Shown one piece after another: positions 1 through 11,620 of a DNA stretch of 64,000 nucleotides. Under the pieces are notes generated by a model. It saw nothing but the letters and a program-made list of their open reading frames with translations. It was not told the DNA's origin and did no database searches. Both the position numbers and the translations under genes were made by a program. Where the stretch lies: positions 372,001 through 436,000 of the forward strand of contig NC_018202.1 in NCBI RefSeq assembly GCF_000219625.1, in the 5' to 3' direction. Positions within the stretch are counted from its first letter, which is position 1. Each line of letters opens with the position of its first letter. Origin of the DNA: Zymoseptoria tritici IPO323 (taxonomy: Eukaryota; Ascomycota; Dothideomycetes; Mycosphaerellales; Mycosphaerellaceae).

Positions 1-528
1 AAAGCTTATGGCACTTTTATACCTCGTCGACTTTACTTCTACTTAGTTATTCGTTAGTGCAATTCTCGTGCTTATAGATATTGCGTAGGCATTCGGAGAT
101 GCTTTAGATACGATAAAGGTAATAGCCGTCGATGCCGAGCGAAAAGGTCGCGACGGTAATAGCATTCTCTTAGTAAAGTACTTTAGGATCCTTAATTAGC
201 CGTTATCCTCGAAGGTATTACGATTGTTCGTTATTTGTTAACTATTTATCTACATTTAGTGTAGTTGTCCTTACGAATGCGCCTATTATTGCACGAGGTA
301 CGAGTGCCATTTTATGAAAGACTGCAGCCGTCTTCTTCCACCGACAGGGATCTTTCAAAGGTCTGTTTTGATTGGTTTTCCTAACAAAAAGAGGGGTCTA
401 TCAAAGCTCGCTTTTAATTGGTCCCTCGCATTCTCGCATTCTCGTACCGTCGCAATGTCGCATTGTTACCTCGGGCAAGGTAAGCTCCCTTGCCGTGCTT
501 CTACGGTAGAAGAAAAAAAAGAGGCGTC

Positions 529-600
529 GCATCGTTGTATTATCGCATCGTCGCATTGTCGTCGCATTGTCGTCGCATTGTCGCATCGTCGCATTGTCGC
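529..600. repeat. Short tandem repeat of GTCGCATTGTC type
   Basis: Units such as GTCGCATTGTC and GTCGCATCGTC follow each other with small variations. The repeat leads straight into the left arm of the fold-back at 601. It produces spurious low-complexity open frames on both strands. Confidence 0.7.
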
Positions 601-701
601 CGGGTTCAATTCCTTCTCTTTTTGCCCCGTCGTACCGTCGCAATCTATAAAGGTTGGGACAGTACGATTCGACGGGGCAAAAAGAGAAGGAATTAAACCC
701 G
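601..701. repeat. Inverted repeat, 32-bp arms around a 37-bp loop
   Basis: Arm 601-632 is the reverse complement of arm 670-701, with one difference. The difference is CAA against TAA at the B-box-like site, which is a RIP-type change. The arms contain a purine-rich AAAAAGAGAAGGAATT core on one strand and can form a strong hairpin. The right arm belongs to the tRNA-like sequence read on the minus strand. Confidence 0.85.
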
Positions 702-757
702 CGACCCTAAAAGCGAGATTCAACCGCTCTTTCCAATCGGCTAAAACGCCGGCCGAT
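671..757 (-). repeat. tRNA-derived SINE-like head
   Basis: Read on the minus strand, the sequence has an A-box-like TTAGCCGATTGG followed by AAAGAGC, as in a tRNA D arm. About 40 nt further on is GGTTTAATTCC, one C-to-T change away from the pol III B box GGTTCRANTCC. The anticodon and acceptor stems pair poorly, so this is not a working tRNA. A tRNA-derived SINE head damaged by RIP is the simplest reading. A chance tRNA-like match is the alternative. Confidence 0.4.
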
Positions 758-1064
758 TAATTAGTCTAAAAGACGATTTAATATATTAGGCTCGTAGCTC
801 TTCCTCGTGCACATACTTGGACGTAGAGAGTCCGCTAGAAACCTTGTAGAATAGGCACTAGAAGGACATAATAACCTTTGTCGTTATCGTAAGGATCTCA
901 CTACCGCCAGATTGAGGTATACCATGCCAGCTTGACGGCAATGTCGGTCGTTGTGCAGTCTCCACTAAGAATCGCTCCCAAGAGTCCATCTGCGGCGGCG
1001 ATCTGAGCAAAGCGGCATAGAAGGACAGGGTGAATACCTCATCGTGAATGAAATCGTCGGGCTA

Positions 1065-1181
1065 AGAGGTGTAGATGAGCAGAGGTGTAGACGAGCAGAG
1101 GTGTAGACGAGCAGAGGTGTAGACGTGCAGAGGTGTAGACGTGCAGAGGTAAGACGTGCAGAGGTGAGAGAGACGTGCAGA
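1065..1181. repeat. 16-bp minisatellite (AGAGGTGTAGACGWGC)
   Basis: Five exact-length 16-bp units start at 1065, 1081, 1097, 1113 and 1129. A 15-bp unit and two decayed units follow. The variants differ at a GAG/GTG position in runs, which suggests stepwise tandem expansion. The array lies in ordinary-composition DNA just inside the boundary with the first RIP block. Confidence 0.9.
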
Positions 1182-2993
1182 GGGAGAGAAACATGGAGGC
1201 ACTTTGCTGCGTCTCCTCCATCATCATCTCGCCCTCACCTCTCCCAATCCCACCCACCTCTCCAGTTCGCCACTTATCCTCTTCGGCATTCTATCTCTCT
1301 CGCTCTCGGATCCGGCAGAGAGTGCAAGCAAAAGTGGTATAGAGAGAGAGGAAAAGCAGCAAGAGGAAAGGTGGGGAAGGGAACGAATAGCAGGGTCGAG
1401 TGGAAGTGGAAAGGTGCATGTCGCATGTCGTTATTTGAGGAAGTGTCACATGAACGAAACGTCGTCGAGTTGGGTGTTGTCGGGTGTTCCATTGTCGGGT
1501 CTGATTCCCCGCGGCGGACATGAGGTGGTTCCATTCTTTCCAAACTGCTGGAAGAAGCGTCGCCTTCTCTTTGGCGACTGCACATGAACATGGTGGAGAT
1601 TCTGCAGCCATGAAGAAATTGAGAGAGATTTCCTGGCCGATGTGTCCAGAGTCATCTGCTAGCAGGAAGGAATCCATATTGCAAGTCCTGTCCTGCGATA
1701 TTCTTCTACCTTGGTCTGGTGCGACGAAGCTTGAGGATCAGGCACAAATCCAAGGCAACAACATGACTGGAACTGTGCACTTCTCCTCTTCCAACCTCAA
1801 CAACCCTCGACTTCATCCACATACTCGTTCTGTCCTGGCCCCCGTGCTGCCTTGGAACCACCGCTCCGGCACGTCTGACCACACCGAGCGACCGAGCGCC
1901 TCCCCTTGACGAACCATGCGAGTCCCATTCGACCATTCTCGGCGAGCGTCGACGAGCTAAGAGCCGCGGCGATGAATGGCATCGAGAAAGTCGCCAGGAA
2001 ACAAGCAAAAGTCCAAGAGGTACATGCGGGATCCATTACTTCTACGGCCAACAGAGTCTCGTCGCCGGGCACGTCGGCGGTTCGAAGACGGGCAGGATCA
2101 GTGCCGGAAAGAGGACGTCGGAACATGAAAACAGGGAAGAACAAGATGGATCATGTCGGAAAGGACCATAGTCCTATCAAAAGTCGAGGAGAACATTGAC
2201 GATCAAGGATCGAGATCAAACTGCGCCGCAGCAGTTCCGCGAACACGACAAGCGCCAGAAATCGACAGCAGCCGTTCCCTCTATGACACCAATGCGCTCA
2301 GGATTCTTCTGGCATACCAAGCCAGTGGCCAATACATGATCTCATCGAGCAGGCTCTACAAGACGATGAACAGGGTAGTTTTCGGACGAGCTGCTGAGAC
2401 TGGCTTTGCTGGTGCTTTGCAGGTCTTTGTGGGATTGTGAGAGTGTTGTTGTGCAATGGTCTGGGACTCTGTAATACCGGCAATGGCTTTCAAGTTACAA
2501 ATCGAAGTCACGAGATGGATCGCGGCCGCCGGGTCCTCGCCTCGTTCGTTCGTCTTCACGCCCACGCATCTCATTTGCCAAAGCAGAGTTTGAGGCAGCC
2601 TGGCAAGCAAATGGCTGGCAACATCACCCTGATCGTCACTCTTCCACGTGGATCCAAAACACGACCTGCGCGGAGATCGCGTTGAACGATGGTTCTCAGT
2701 GTCCCCCGAATCTTCTCCGCGGGTTCTCAAAACTTGAAGTGCGCATACCATTCTGCGTCCGCGCTCAGCCATCAGATCACGCCCCTGATGCCAGCAAAGT
2801 CGCATGTCCATACTCTATCCGAGCACTTGCTTCCGACTGTCAATCTGCGGCTCAAGGGCAGAAAGAGAACAATCTCATCGAGAGCTACATGTCGGACGCC
2901 CTCGGAACACCTTGCCAGCCATCGGCCGCGGATTCGACCAAGGCGTGGCGGCGAACACGACGCTAGATGGAATCTGCGGACATGCAACGCATT
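1182..2993. other. Ordinary-composition DNA, no recognised gene
   Basis: CpA and TpG are at normal levels here. Several medium frames are open on the plus strand, notably 1,520-1,909, 1,906-2,199 and 2,153-2,440. The last begins with ATG and has a plausible mixed composition, but no family motif is visible and the frames overlap. One could be an exon of an intron-containing gene or a decayed gene. Nothing more can be supported. Confidence 0.3.
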
Positions 2994-3460
2994 GGTGCCC
3001 CTAACAACTACGCTTATAGACACTACACCGTCGGCAAGGAGCTCACCGATTAGATGTTAGACAAGTACCCACATCGCCGCAGCGACCCAGGTCGCCGCCT
3101 CGGTCGAGAACGACTCCATCTCTACTACCCGCACTACCTTCAAGCATATCGACTGCTTAATCGATAACGAGGCCATCTACGACATCTGCCGCTGCAACCT
3201 TGGCATCCAGCGTACCAACTACGAGAGCCTCAACCGCCTGGTCGCTCAGGTCGTCTCATCTATCACTACCTTCCTCCGCTTCGATAGCTCCCTTATGGAC
3301 GACAACGAGGCTACGACATCTGCCGCCGCCACCTTGCTTGGTATTTAGCGTACCAACTACGAGAACCTCAACCGCCTGGCCGCTCAGGTCGTCTCGTCCA
3401 TCACTGGACAACCTGAACGATATCCAGACCAGCCTGGTCCCATACCCGCGTAGCCAACTC
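2994..3460 (+). pseudogene. Alpha-tubulin fragment, truncated and rearranged
   Basis: The plus strand encodes pieces of alpha-tubulin in order but not as one gene. At 2,994 there is a match to the NNYARGHYTVGKEL segment (here NNYAYRHYTVGKEL), followed directly by an in-frame TAG. At about 3,100-3,290 there is TTFKHIDC, then DNEAIYDIC, and then [13 protein letters not shown] with FLRFDSSL. At about 3,410-3,460 there is LNDIQTSLVPYPR, matching the family's LNEFQTNLVPYPR. The middle of the protein (about codons 115-190 of a normal alpha-tubulin of about 450) and both ends are missing. A part of about 107 bp is tandemly repeated, with frame changes in the second copy. CpA is normal, so decay was not by RIP. 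It is a relic, not a working tubulin gene. Confidence 0.85.
3167..3405 (+). repeat. Diverged tandem duplication inside the tubulin fragment
   Basis: Segments 3,167-3,275 and 3,299-3,405 are diverged copies covering the DNEAIYDIC to QVVSSIT region of alpha-tubulin. The second copy lacks a few bases after GACAACGAGGC and so loses the frame until RTNYENLNRL. It carries a TAG where the first copy has CAG. The two copies differ by scattered substitutions, so the duplication is old or was formed from two related genes. Confidence 0.75.
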
Positions 3461-3880
3461 GGCCATCGACGACATACCTCGCTACCCCAACCGCTGCTGG
3501 TCCTGGGAGAGGAAGATCGACCGCCGAGCAGCATGGCGCCAACGGCGGAGAATGCGACACCAGGTCGTCGCAGAAGAGCAGACAATCAAGACTTCGATCT
3601 GGAGAAGTCTGGGAGATCAACGGGCACCAGCATAACGAGCACGACGAGCATATGTTGTAGCAGTTATCAGTCTCCTAAGCTTCAGTCCAATCAAGTTCCG
3701 TCTCTTTCCCTCTCTCCTCTCTCGCGCGATTCCGTGGCGTGGTCGACTAAACAAGTCGCCAAATTTGCTGTATTAGCTCTGCAGTTGCAAGCCACGGTGT
3801 GTTTCGGAGGGTTGAATACTCGGAGACTTCTTATAGGGGCACATATCGCTTCACTTTTGCAAGCCGATATTAGCCATGCA

Positions 3881-3935
3881 CGACTTCACTCATGACCCAC
3901 GACTTCACTCATGACCCACAAGTTCACCTATGAAC
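3881..3935. repeat. 19-bp tandem repeat, about 3 copies
   Basis: CGACTTCACTCATGACCCA occurs at 3,881 and again at 3,900. A third, degenerate unit with AAGTTCACCTATGA follows from about 3,919. Confidence 0.8.
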
Positions 3936-5880
3936 ACATTCTCCCCATTAACACCTTATGCCATCAATCTCATTGCTAACGACCTCGCTCCTAACATCCT
4001 CCCTTCTAGGGCCCTTATTACTGTCGCCGCGCCCAAGCTGCGCCCAGAACTATCCCCGCTGTACCACGGCCGCCTCGAATCCCTGCCGAAACGACCTCTA
4101 CACGCCTGCATCTCGCACGACGAAAGACGTAACCTTATCTCTTACACCTAACCCTCTCGCCGATCAGACTACGCCGACGGCTCGTCAGCTACCATGTGCG
4201 GCGTCATCTCCCTCGATACTGTTCCTGGCGAGTCCGAGCTGCCCTTGACACCGTGCCGGGACATAGTTTCAGACGAGCAGAGTAAAATACCAGTCTCCTA
4301 TTGTTAAACCTTCGAAAGATTATACCACCACTTTAAAGAGTCCACCGGAAGGGATAAACAGCAGCTAAGAACATAATCCGTCCATCTTCCAACAGCACGG
4401 CGCTGCACGCTACTTGTGGGCTTCCGAAGGTTACGCTTCTGTCGCTTGTATATCGTAGATTACGCTATTGCATCGCGGCTTACGGCTCGACGTGGATGGC
4501 GGCATCGAGCACTTCCATGTAAATAAATCGCGTTCGTGAGTGCGATGCCTAAGAGATGGGAGACTTGATAAAATTGAGCGGCGTGCACCGCGGATGCTGC
4601 GAATATTTTCGAGAGGGCATGGACTGTAAGTTTCCCGAGGGCTCGGTGCAGAGCAGGTGGTCGTAGCGGGTGTTGCTAGTCGACTGCCTTACGACAAGCA
4701 CGGCGCCGGGCAACGATGGCGAAGCAAAGGTGGGCTTAGGCAATTTGTCGAGATACGGCCATCAGCAATGGAGCCTCAAGGAAGGCCATCTCCGACTCAA
4801 GAGCATCTCCTCCCAGGCATTCTTAACGACCTTTCATTAGAAATATCGCCAGCAACATCAGCCGCACTTAGTGGAGACTACTTAGATCGATGCTGGCGTA
4901 TCGATGTGTAGCCGCACTCTCCTTGCTGTCTTTCTCTAGCAACATAGAGCTATTCCGCTCATTTCTCCGGGACGAAGCCTCGACAGCTTTTCGCCCGCAG
5001 CAGAGCAATCCCTAGCTAACATTCAGAATAATCCCGGACCTTGGCTTATGTATGCGTTTCGCAAAAGCCGCATTCGCCGCCCGGCTTCGACACCTCAAGA
5101 TCTCGGCATGCCGTGCCTGCTGTTAAACACCTCTGCGATGCCTGATCTGACCGATAGGCAAGGCGGCATGTCTTATCAGTTGGTCATGCGTCTTAATAAA
5201 CGTGCTTGCTGCTCCAGACTTAACCAGCTTGCCATAACACGGCAGTAAGTTGAGCTTTTATTGGCACAGATTCTTTCCTGCCACTGCAAGCCCGCCGAAG
5301 GGATCTTGACGACCGACTGGTGAAGGACCCGGTTACCCGAGCATGCATATTTGGGACTTTCTACCTTTTCGTCATTAGTAGGGGTCGATTCTCTCGTGGA
5401 TGGGCTAGTATAGGGCACCCCTCGCGGACCCGAGCGAATGGCAAATAGTTGGACGGTGCGGTACTGCAAATAGCGAGGTGCTTTTAAGAAGAAGCCTCGA
5501 TACCTTTGACTGGACGCCTCGCTTGTACAGCTCGAAACCACGGCGCTGCACCGTGTTGGACTGTACGCGGTGTAACTTTGCCCAGCAAGTCCAGCAAGCC
5601 TTGGGGCTTTCTAGCTATATGTTTTGAGGATTCGGCGAGTATCGCAGCTTTGCAAGGGTATAGAGGTGTCATTGCCGTCTTCGCTATAGTCGTGGTCTCT
5701 GTTCTTAACGCTAATTCCTCCTCTTCTAATTGAGATGTCCTTGATGCCTCTGCTTATGCGCTTCACTATTGCGTTCGCCGGTCGGATACTTCTTGGTCGA
5801 TAATTAATATCGCATGTTGTTTGCCACGAGCAGGGACCGAACAAGCGGGGCAATATTGTCTAAAAGTAGGATGGAGGAAT
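3936..5880. other. No supported gene
   Basis: Only short frames on both strands are open, such as 4,657-4,911 plus and 5,176-5,541 minus. None shows a motif, a clear start context or a frame preference that stands out. Part of the stretch (4,300-5,800) has slightly raised TpA, so an old, mildly mutated repeat is possible. I see no RNA gene or terminal repeat. Confidence 0.3.
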
Positions 5881-7081
5881 TATGCGGTAGGCGGCAGCGG
5901 CGTTTGGATGTAGGGCGTCTAGGAGGAGGCCAACTCATAGGAAATGATACCATTCAAACTGGAGGAGTAGCTGTCTCTCCACGCTGGGAATTTCGAGATG
6001 GAGTAGATGGGCTCCGTGTAGTGGTACTGGCGAGCTAAGGACGTCGTGGTTCGGGGTCAGCAGACCCGACTGCTTCCTCGTCAAATCGCGAGCCTTTGCC
6101 GTCCCCCCGCTGGCGGAGCGCATATGTCCGTTAGAATATACAGATATCGACAATGCTGCAGCGGTAGTAGCTACGGCCTTTCCCTCCTGGTTCTCCTCAT
6201 CTCTCGGCTTCGTTGTCATCGCCTTCGTGCCGTATGTCGGTTGGAGGGTTGTGAACCTTGTCGTCGTAGGTGCCGTCCCAATCTAGTAGGTAGGATCTGC
6301 TGCTATTGTTTCGTCTTCTCTTTTTCTCTGCAGTGTTGTCCAGCCGAGCAACGAGTGCTGCATTCTGCTGGCGCAGATGATCTTGTAGCTTGCAAAGGTG
6401 GAGCTAGGTCGGAGTTGTGTCGGTCCGCTTAAAGTTCCTTCTCCTCGGTGGCGCAGGCCGGCCATTTCTGCATTGGCCGTCGCTTTCTCGTTCTGCGGCT
6501 GAGTAAACCGCGTTCCAGATCCTCCTTCTCTGCACGTTGTTCGAAGATCGTGCGATCGTGCTGTCCGCGCAGACCTTCGATGTAGTCGCAGAGTTGAGCG
6601 ATGGCGTAGGTCGTGGTGGCGGCGCCGAGTGCTTACTTTTGCTCAAAGTACGGCTGTTGGGTTTGCATGCAGGCGGGCTGCGCCTTATCTCTCTCTCCCA
6701 CAAACCAGGTCAGGTCGTCGGGACCAGCTCCACCTCCGCCCTGGCCAATGCCAGCTGAGCCAATACCAGTACCAGACGGACCAATGCAAGTACCAGATCT
6801 CACTCTCAATCGCCACCTCGAATGCTATACTCTATGAAGAATTCGCCTTCCACTCCACGACCTGCCTATTGCCGACATCAAACTTGTGCATGTTTCTGTG
6901 GATCCCCGCTATCAAATTCCTCTGATTTGTGGCATTCACGGGCTGGATCATAGCGGTCCCAGGCTACGACATCGTTCAGGTCGTAGAGCCGGCACACCAT
7001 GATGGCGCCGATGAAAGGCAGGGAGCGGGAGTTCAGATAGCGAATGCCTTCAGGTTGGGCTGTGGCGTGTTCGAGGGCCAT
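5880..7081 (-). pseudogene. Possible broken coding region, unknown protein
   Basis: Several adjoining minus-strand frames look protein-like but do not join. One begins at 7,081 (67 codons, ATG) and has a mixed composition. A second, around 6,600-6,300, encodes a charged helical stretch including LRGQHDRTIFEQRAEKEDLE, suggesting a short coiled coil. A third covers 6,219-5,935 from an ATG. They could be exons of one intron-containing gene or a gene cut up by indels. No family is recognised. Imperfect CCARTRCCAG-type repeats lie at about 6,740-6,800. Confidence 0.25.
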
Positions 7082-7099
7082 GGCGGTGGTGGTAGAGGA

Positions 7100-9370
7100 G
7101 GTGGATCATGGGCAGATGGGAGGAAAGATGTCCATCGTGTACAGGGGTGGAGGTCCCTAGAATTCTAACCGGTAGGTCCAGCGACTAAGCATACAGCGCC
7201 TGTGCATCTTTTAACTCGTACAGTCCGCTGTCAAAGAGGTCAAGAGGTTGACAAGTCGAGTGGCGTAAAAGTTCCGAGAAAGCTCTCCGCTATATTGGCA
7301 TCTGTCGCTGTCGAAATGTGGGATAAAGTCAAAGTGGAGGTCGAGGTTCGTGAATTCCTCTAATGGAGGTCTTCAATGTCGAAAGGTCGTCGTCGTTTGC
7401 TCGCTCTTTTGATACAACTTTTGGTTCCGTGAATTCCATTCTTTACCGGACAGACTTGCGCAAGCACATCAATCGTTGACTGTTCTACAGCGCTCCTCCG
7501 CAAGCAAATGAGCGCAGACACAATGAGAAGTCAGCAAGCGTTCTCAACATTTCCTAGGTATATTACTTCTTCGACCCATGCCATCTCAAACCTGCGTTTC
7601 CACTACAGTGTTACAGCAGCCCACTGCATTCGAACCGGACAATGAAAACGTTCTTGTGCATCCCTTGATTCATTCGTTCATATCAATTGGACTGCTGCCA
7701 CGCAGGCTTCACATGTATCCGTCCTTCCCTTCACGCTCTTCAACTCCGCACCACATCTCCTTCACCTAGTTTAGTAAGGGCGCCATTGTTGCGCCATCTG
7801 CCACCGTTTCCGCATCATCGGCGGCTCGAGGAGGGAGAAGAACTGTTGTATTACTGAGGTGGGTGGTGTTGACAGGTGGAAGGAGGTGAGGTCCGCCAGC
7901 TGACGAGCTAACAAGCCGACAAGCCGACGTGTGGCATCGTACCTCACCTCACCTCACCCATCAGCCAATATATCCATGAACCTTCTATGCTTTACGTCCC
8001 GCCTCGGCTATGGAACTACGACTCCCCAACGATTCGCCCAGTGGCGATTGCCGCAAGCCAGCAAGTCGTCGAAACGTCCAATTAGCAGGTGTGTATGTGT
8101 CGAAGCAGCAATAATACTCACCTCACTCTCTCGGAGCCACCACCACCGGGCATCCAGACCACGTATATACGTGTCGACTGCAACTTGTCAACGTGCCAAA
8201 CGCCATGAATTCGCTCTTCTATACCCTCGCTACAGCCGAAAGCAACAAGCGCACACGAGCATGAGCTGGCGACCAGCGCCAAACATATGGACAGCTACCG
8301 AGCAAGAAGCAAATCGCCGTGTCATATGAGGAAGAAGATGAGAATGTGAAGACGGGGAGAAGGAGGAGTGGTATTGCCGTTGTGCTCCAGGATAATCCCG
8401 AAGAGCCCTTTGGAAACCGCCTGGCCTGGTCACAACCACAGCCCTCGAGAAGAAGCTTGCAGCGGTGTATGAGAATAGGCCGACGCCGCATGGGTCGGTC
8501 ACAACCAGCAGCCGTGAATATGAACTCTGCAGCGGTCCGTAAGAAGGAGGCAACACCGCTGACGCAAGCGAAGCGTGCGCAGAAACCGGACAATCTGGAA
8601 TCGACAGCCGATGACGAACCGAGCTCGAATCTGGAGCAGAAGCAAATCACATCCGCATACTCCTTCCTATCCAATCCATCTCCAGCTTTCTTGCAAATAC
8701 TCCAAGTCGATACCACGACCTACGGTCCTACCAGGTGAGCGACTGTTGCGTAAGGTTGTTGCGAAGTGACTGAAGTTTCGGAAGCGCCTAAGAACAACAC
8801 ACCTACAACCAATATTCGCTCACCCACTCTATGACTTGTCAACACAGCCATCGCACACGGCGCGCGCGGGAAGGAACTCAGCGGCAACGACATCGCCTCT
8901 CCATTTTCTTTGCCGCTCGGAGCCGCCTCACACGCGCAAGATTTGGTGACGATTCAAGACAGCAGAAGTATGACGTGGACATTGTAGGAGCAAGCAGAGA
9001 AGGTAGGATAGCGGAGGATCTCTGAAGCTTGTATGACTTCAGACAGACGGCGGCTACGCTGGATTGGAGATGGATCGGGCTCACTCAGAGGTTTGGAGGG
9101 AGATGTCTGCTTTACGGGAGTTGATGAGGATCATTGAATTGGATAACGATCTATGAAGTGGAATGAGCATAGTAAAGCGAGATGAGGATCAGTGGAGTGA
9201 AGATGATAGTTTGCGCTGTAACCGAAGCGAGCGTGTAGATAGAGGGTTTGAGGAAGTGCAAATACTGCTGGGGCTGTCGCTGAAGTGTAAAGGGGTGTCG
9301 CTTTCACTTTATTTGCTCGTATGGGTTTCTTTCCTCCTAAAACCTCACTTTCTTTTTCGTCTCTCCTTAC
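7100..9370. other. Ordinary-composition DNA, one weak coding candidate
   Basis: No gene is recognised. The frame 8,319-8,738 on the plus strand (about 139 codons, no ATG at its 5' end) has a hydrophilic, Gln/Ser/Lys-rich composition. It could be an exon, but the frame upstream is closed and the minus strand is equally open. CCTCACCTCACCTCACC at about 7,940 is a small pentamer run. Confidence 0.25.
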
Positions 9371-9484
9371 CTGACTCCCTTTGCCAGTCTCTCTTTGCCA
9401 GTCTCCCTTGGCCAGACTCCCTTGATCTGACTACTGCCACCTGACTCCCATCATCTGAATACTATCACTTGCTCCCATCACCTG
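9371..9484. repeat. Degenerate tandem repeat (CTGACTCCCWTNNCCAG type)
   Basis: About seven imperfect units of 14-18 bp follow each other, built on CTGACTCCC, CCAGTCTCC and CCTGACTCCCATCA. Unit length and sequence both vary, so the array is old. Confidence 0.65.
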
Positions 9485-10914
9485 ATTACCCTCGCATCTT
9501 GAGATGCCTCCGCCACCACACCCACCGACTTCTCCCACCCTTGACAGGCTTGGCTTGGAGGATGCCTGGTACTAGTATTCAGGAGAAGTTTTGAGGAAGT
9601 CGTATGGGCCGCTGTCGAGACAGTTTGATTTGAAGGTGTGTACCTTGTGATGCGCTGAATGTTAGCGAGAAAGACAAGAAAGAAGAGATGGGGTGCAGAT
9701 TTGATCGAGGATGCCATCCGCGTTGCGGCAGGGTGGCAAGTAGAATTGATGAATTTCCGGTCTGTACAACAACTCTCCAGAATTTCCATCGTCTGTGTTG
9801 GAAAGGTGCGCCGTGCGTTGCCCAGAAACTAGGTCATGCGCTGACTCGACCTCGTCCTTGAACTCAAATTGTTGCCCTCCACCAGATCTGTTCCTCCGTC
9901 GTCGTCGACCTTCTCCTCCTCGTCCTCGGCACCTTCCTGGTCGGCACCGCTCTAGGCCAGCTTGCGCAGAGAGGCTGATCGGTCTGGACGGACGCGAGCA
10001 GGATGAGGATGCTAGGGACCATCCCATCCATCAGGTAGATGGAGGTGCGATGTTCTATGTCGCGCACGCCAGATCCGATGCGTTGCATCCATGACTTGAC
10101 CCCTTGATTGTTCGCCCCGATGTGTTGACGCTAGGTTGACCTGAGTAGTCTTGCGTCGTGCGAGTAGTGCCGCTGCTTGTCAGTTCACCAGGCGCTTGCT
10201 GCTCATTCATCCTATATGCCTGAGTGCGACATTGATGCAAGTACAACTGCCGCGGGTCGTTTCTTTCCTACGTGGATGCTGCTCAAGTGGAACATTGGGC
10301 GGGAGTGGACGGCGCTGAACGGTGTTGTCTAGCGCGCTGGTCAAGATGACCCAGACCATATACCAGAGGCAGATCTCGATCTGGCACGGAAGTCGGAGGA
10401 CGAGCATCGGAGACCATAATAAATGTCAAGTCCGAGAACCACAGCTGGTAGCCTGGTCAGTCACATTCGGCATGCGAATGCGATTTCACCTTCGAGGTTA
10501 TGTATGATCCGTACTTCACGCCCTCGGGATCTATGTCGTTGACCATACTAAGGACCAGGTCAGACAACGCCACTCCCATGCACCGCGCAGTGTTGTGCAT
10601 CCGAATCATCGAGACCGTCGACGGAGTGTCTGAGAGTACCAAAGTGACCGCGGCGTAGCCCTCAAGCTCTATCGACCGCAGGACACAGTGACTTCGGTGC
10701 TGTCGCCAATGCCAAGGGGTAATCGCAGTGAGATTTGGAGCAGGCGGCGTGTTCTCCTGGTTGAGTTTCGGTGCAGATCGTAGCTGCGTTGTGCGCCATC
10801 AGCTTCTTGCTCACATGTGTCTTTGTTGTAGATAGGAGTCAACATATAGATGGAGGTCCTGTACAAATGTGTATCTCCGGCAGAGAAGGTGTCGCTGCCG
10901 AGGCAGGTATGCCG
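9485..10914. other. Possible exons of an unrecognised gene, not resolved
   Basis: Short frames on the minus strand (9,478-9,789, 10,207-10,407 and 10,457-10,642) have protein-like composition with some hydrophobic runs. No single frame is continuous and no family motif is seen. A gene with several introns, or a decayed membrane-protein gene, is possible but cannot be supported from this sequence alone. Confidence 0.2.
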
Positions 10915-10940
10915 AGGGTTAGGGTTAGGGTTAGGGTTAG
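10915..10940 (+). repeat. Interstitial telomere-type repeat (AGGGTT)4
   Basis: Four perfect TTAGGG-type hexamers plus two bases stand alone in unique sequence. TTAGGG is the usual telomere repeat of filamentous ascomycetes. The tract is far too short to be a telomere. It may mark a healed break, an inserted telomere fragment or a binding site for telomere-repeat proteins. Confidence 0.9.
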
Positions 10941-11490
10941 AGTTCCAGCGCGACACATATCGACGGCCACCAAGCAGAAAGTAGGTGATTGCAGCATACG
11001 AGCAGGGAGGTAGGTAAAACGGGCTGCGCTTGAACTTGCGTGGGCAAGGTCTCAGCGGTCAAGGCGTAGCGATGGCAGCACGGAACGATACAATGGTGAG
11101 GAGGATGCACTTGAGGGATAGATAAGAGACAAGGAATGCGGACAGGTACAGCTTCGACGCAACCGGCAGTCGTATCAAACTTGCTACCACGTCTTGTCCA
11201 GCTGAGTGCATCACAGGAATGACGACGATGAAGATGTGCACACAATCTGATACGAATACGAATGAAATACACTCCATCGTTCATTTCTCAGCGAAGGATG
11301 GGCGCCAGATCGCGAGACAGTGTAGATCCCAAGACTGACACTCTACATGGCATCACTTGCAACTAGTCGTCCTTGCTCCAATTGGCAAAGTCCACTGTGT
11401 TCTCGACATCGGGCGCACCCAAGTCGCACAGCTCCTTTCTATCAGACGCAGCGACCTCCGATTCTCCCGCCAGCATCCATTCACCTCTCG

Positions 11491-11549
11491 CCCTCCCTCC
11501 CTCCCTCCCTCCCTCCCTCCCTCCCTCCCTCCCTCCCTCCCTCCCTCCC
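11491..11549. repeat. (CCCT)n microsatellite, about 15 units
   Basis: A perfect CCTC/CCCT tetranucleotide tract of 59 bp sits just 3' of the dsRBD-like gene on the other strand. It gives spurious Gly-Gly-Arg-Glu and Pro-Pro-Ser-Leu frames on both strands that should not be annotated as genes. Confidence 0.95.
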
Positions 11550-11620
11550 ACCCTGCTTGGTCCTTTCGATTCTTTTCCAGTTCACGCCTTAGAATGGAGC
11601 GGGAGGTAGGAGAATTGGGA

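Larger units (their letters stand above)
1..900. repeat. RIP-mutated transposon remnant (left edge)
   Basis: The stretch is rich in TpA and poor in CpA and TpG, which is the RIP signature, and it has no coherent long reading frame. The frames that look open between 314 and 760 run through simple repeats and a fold-back and are not convincing genes. The block continues off the left edge, so the identity of the parent element cannot be read. Composition returns to normal at about 880-900. Confidence 0.55.

Noticed and set aside
671..757. Functional tRNA gene on the minus strand
   Set aside because: Acceptor and anticodon stems do not pair and the B box is mutated; only a tRNA-derived relic is supported.
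8219..8716. 165-codon minus-strand frame
   Set aside because: Shadow of a more hydrophilic plus-strand frame; no motif and no credible start.
10207..11284. A seven-transmembrane receptor gene on the minus strand
   Set aside because: Some hydrophobic stretches are present, but frames do not join and the telomere tract interrupts the region; no family residues could be verified.
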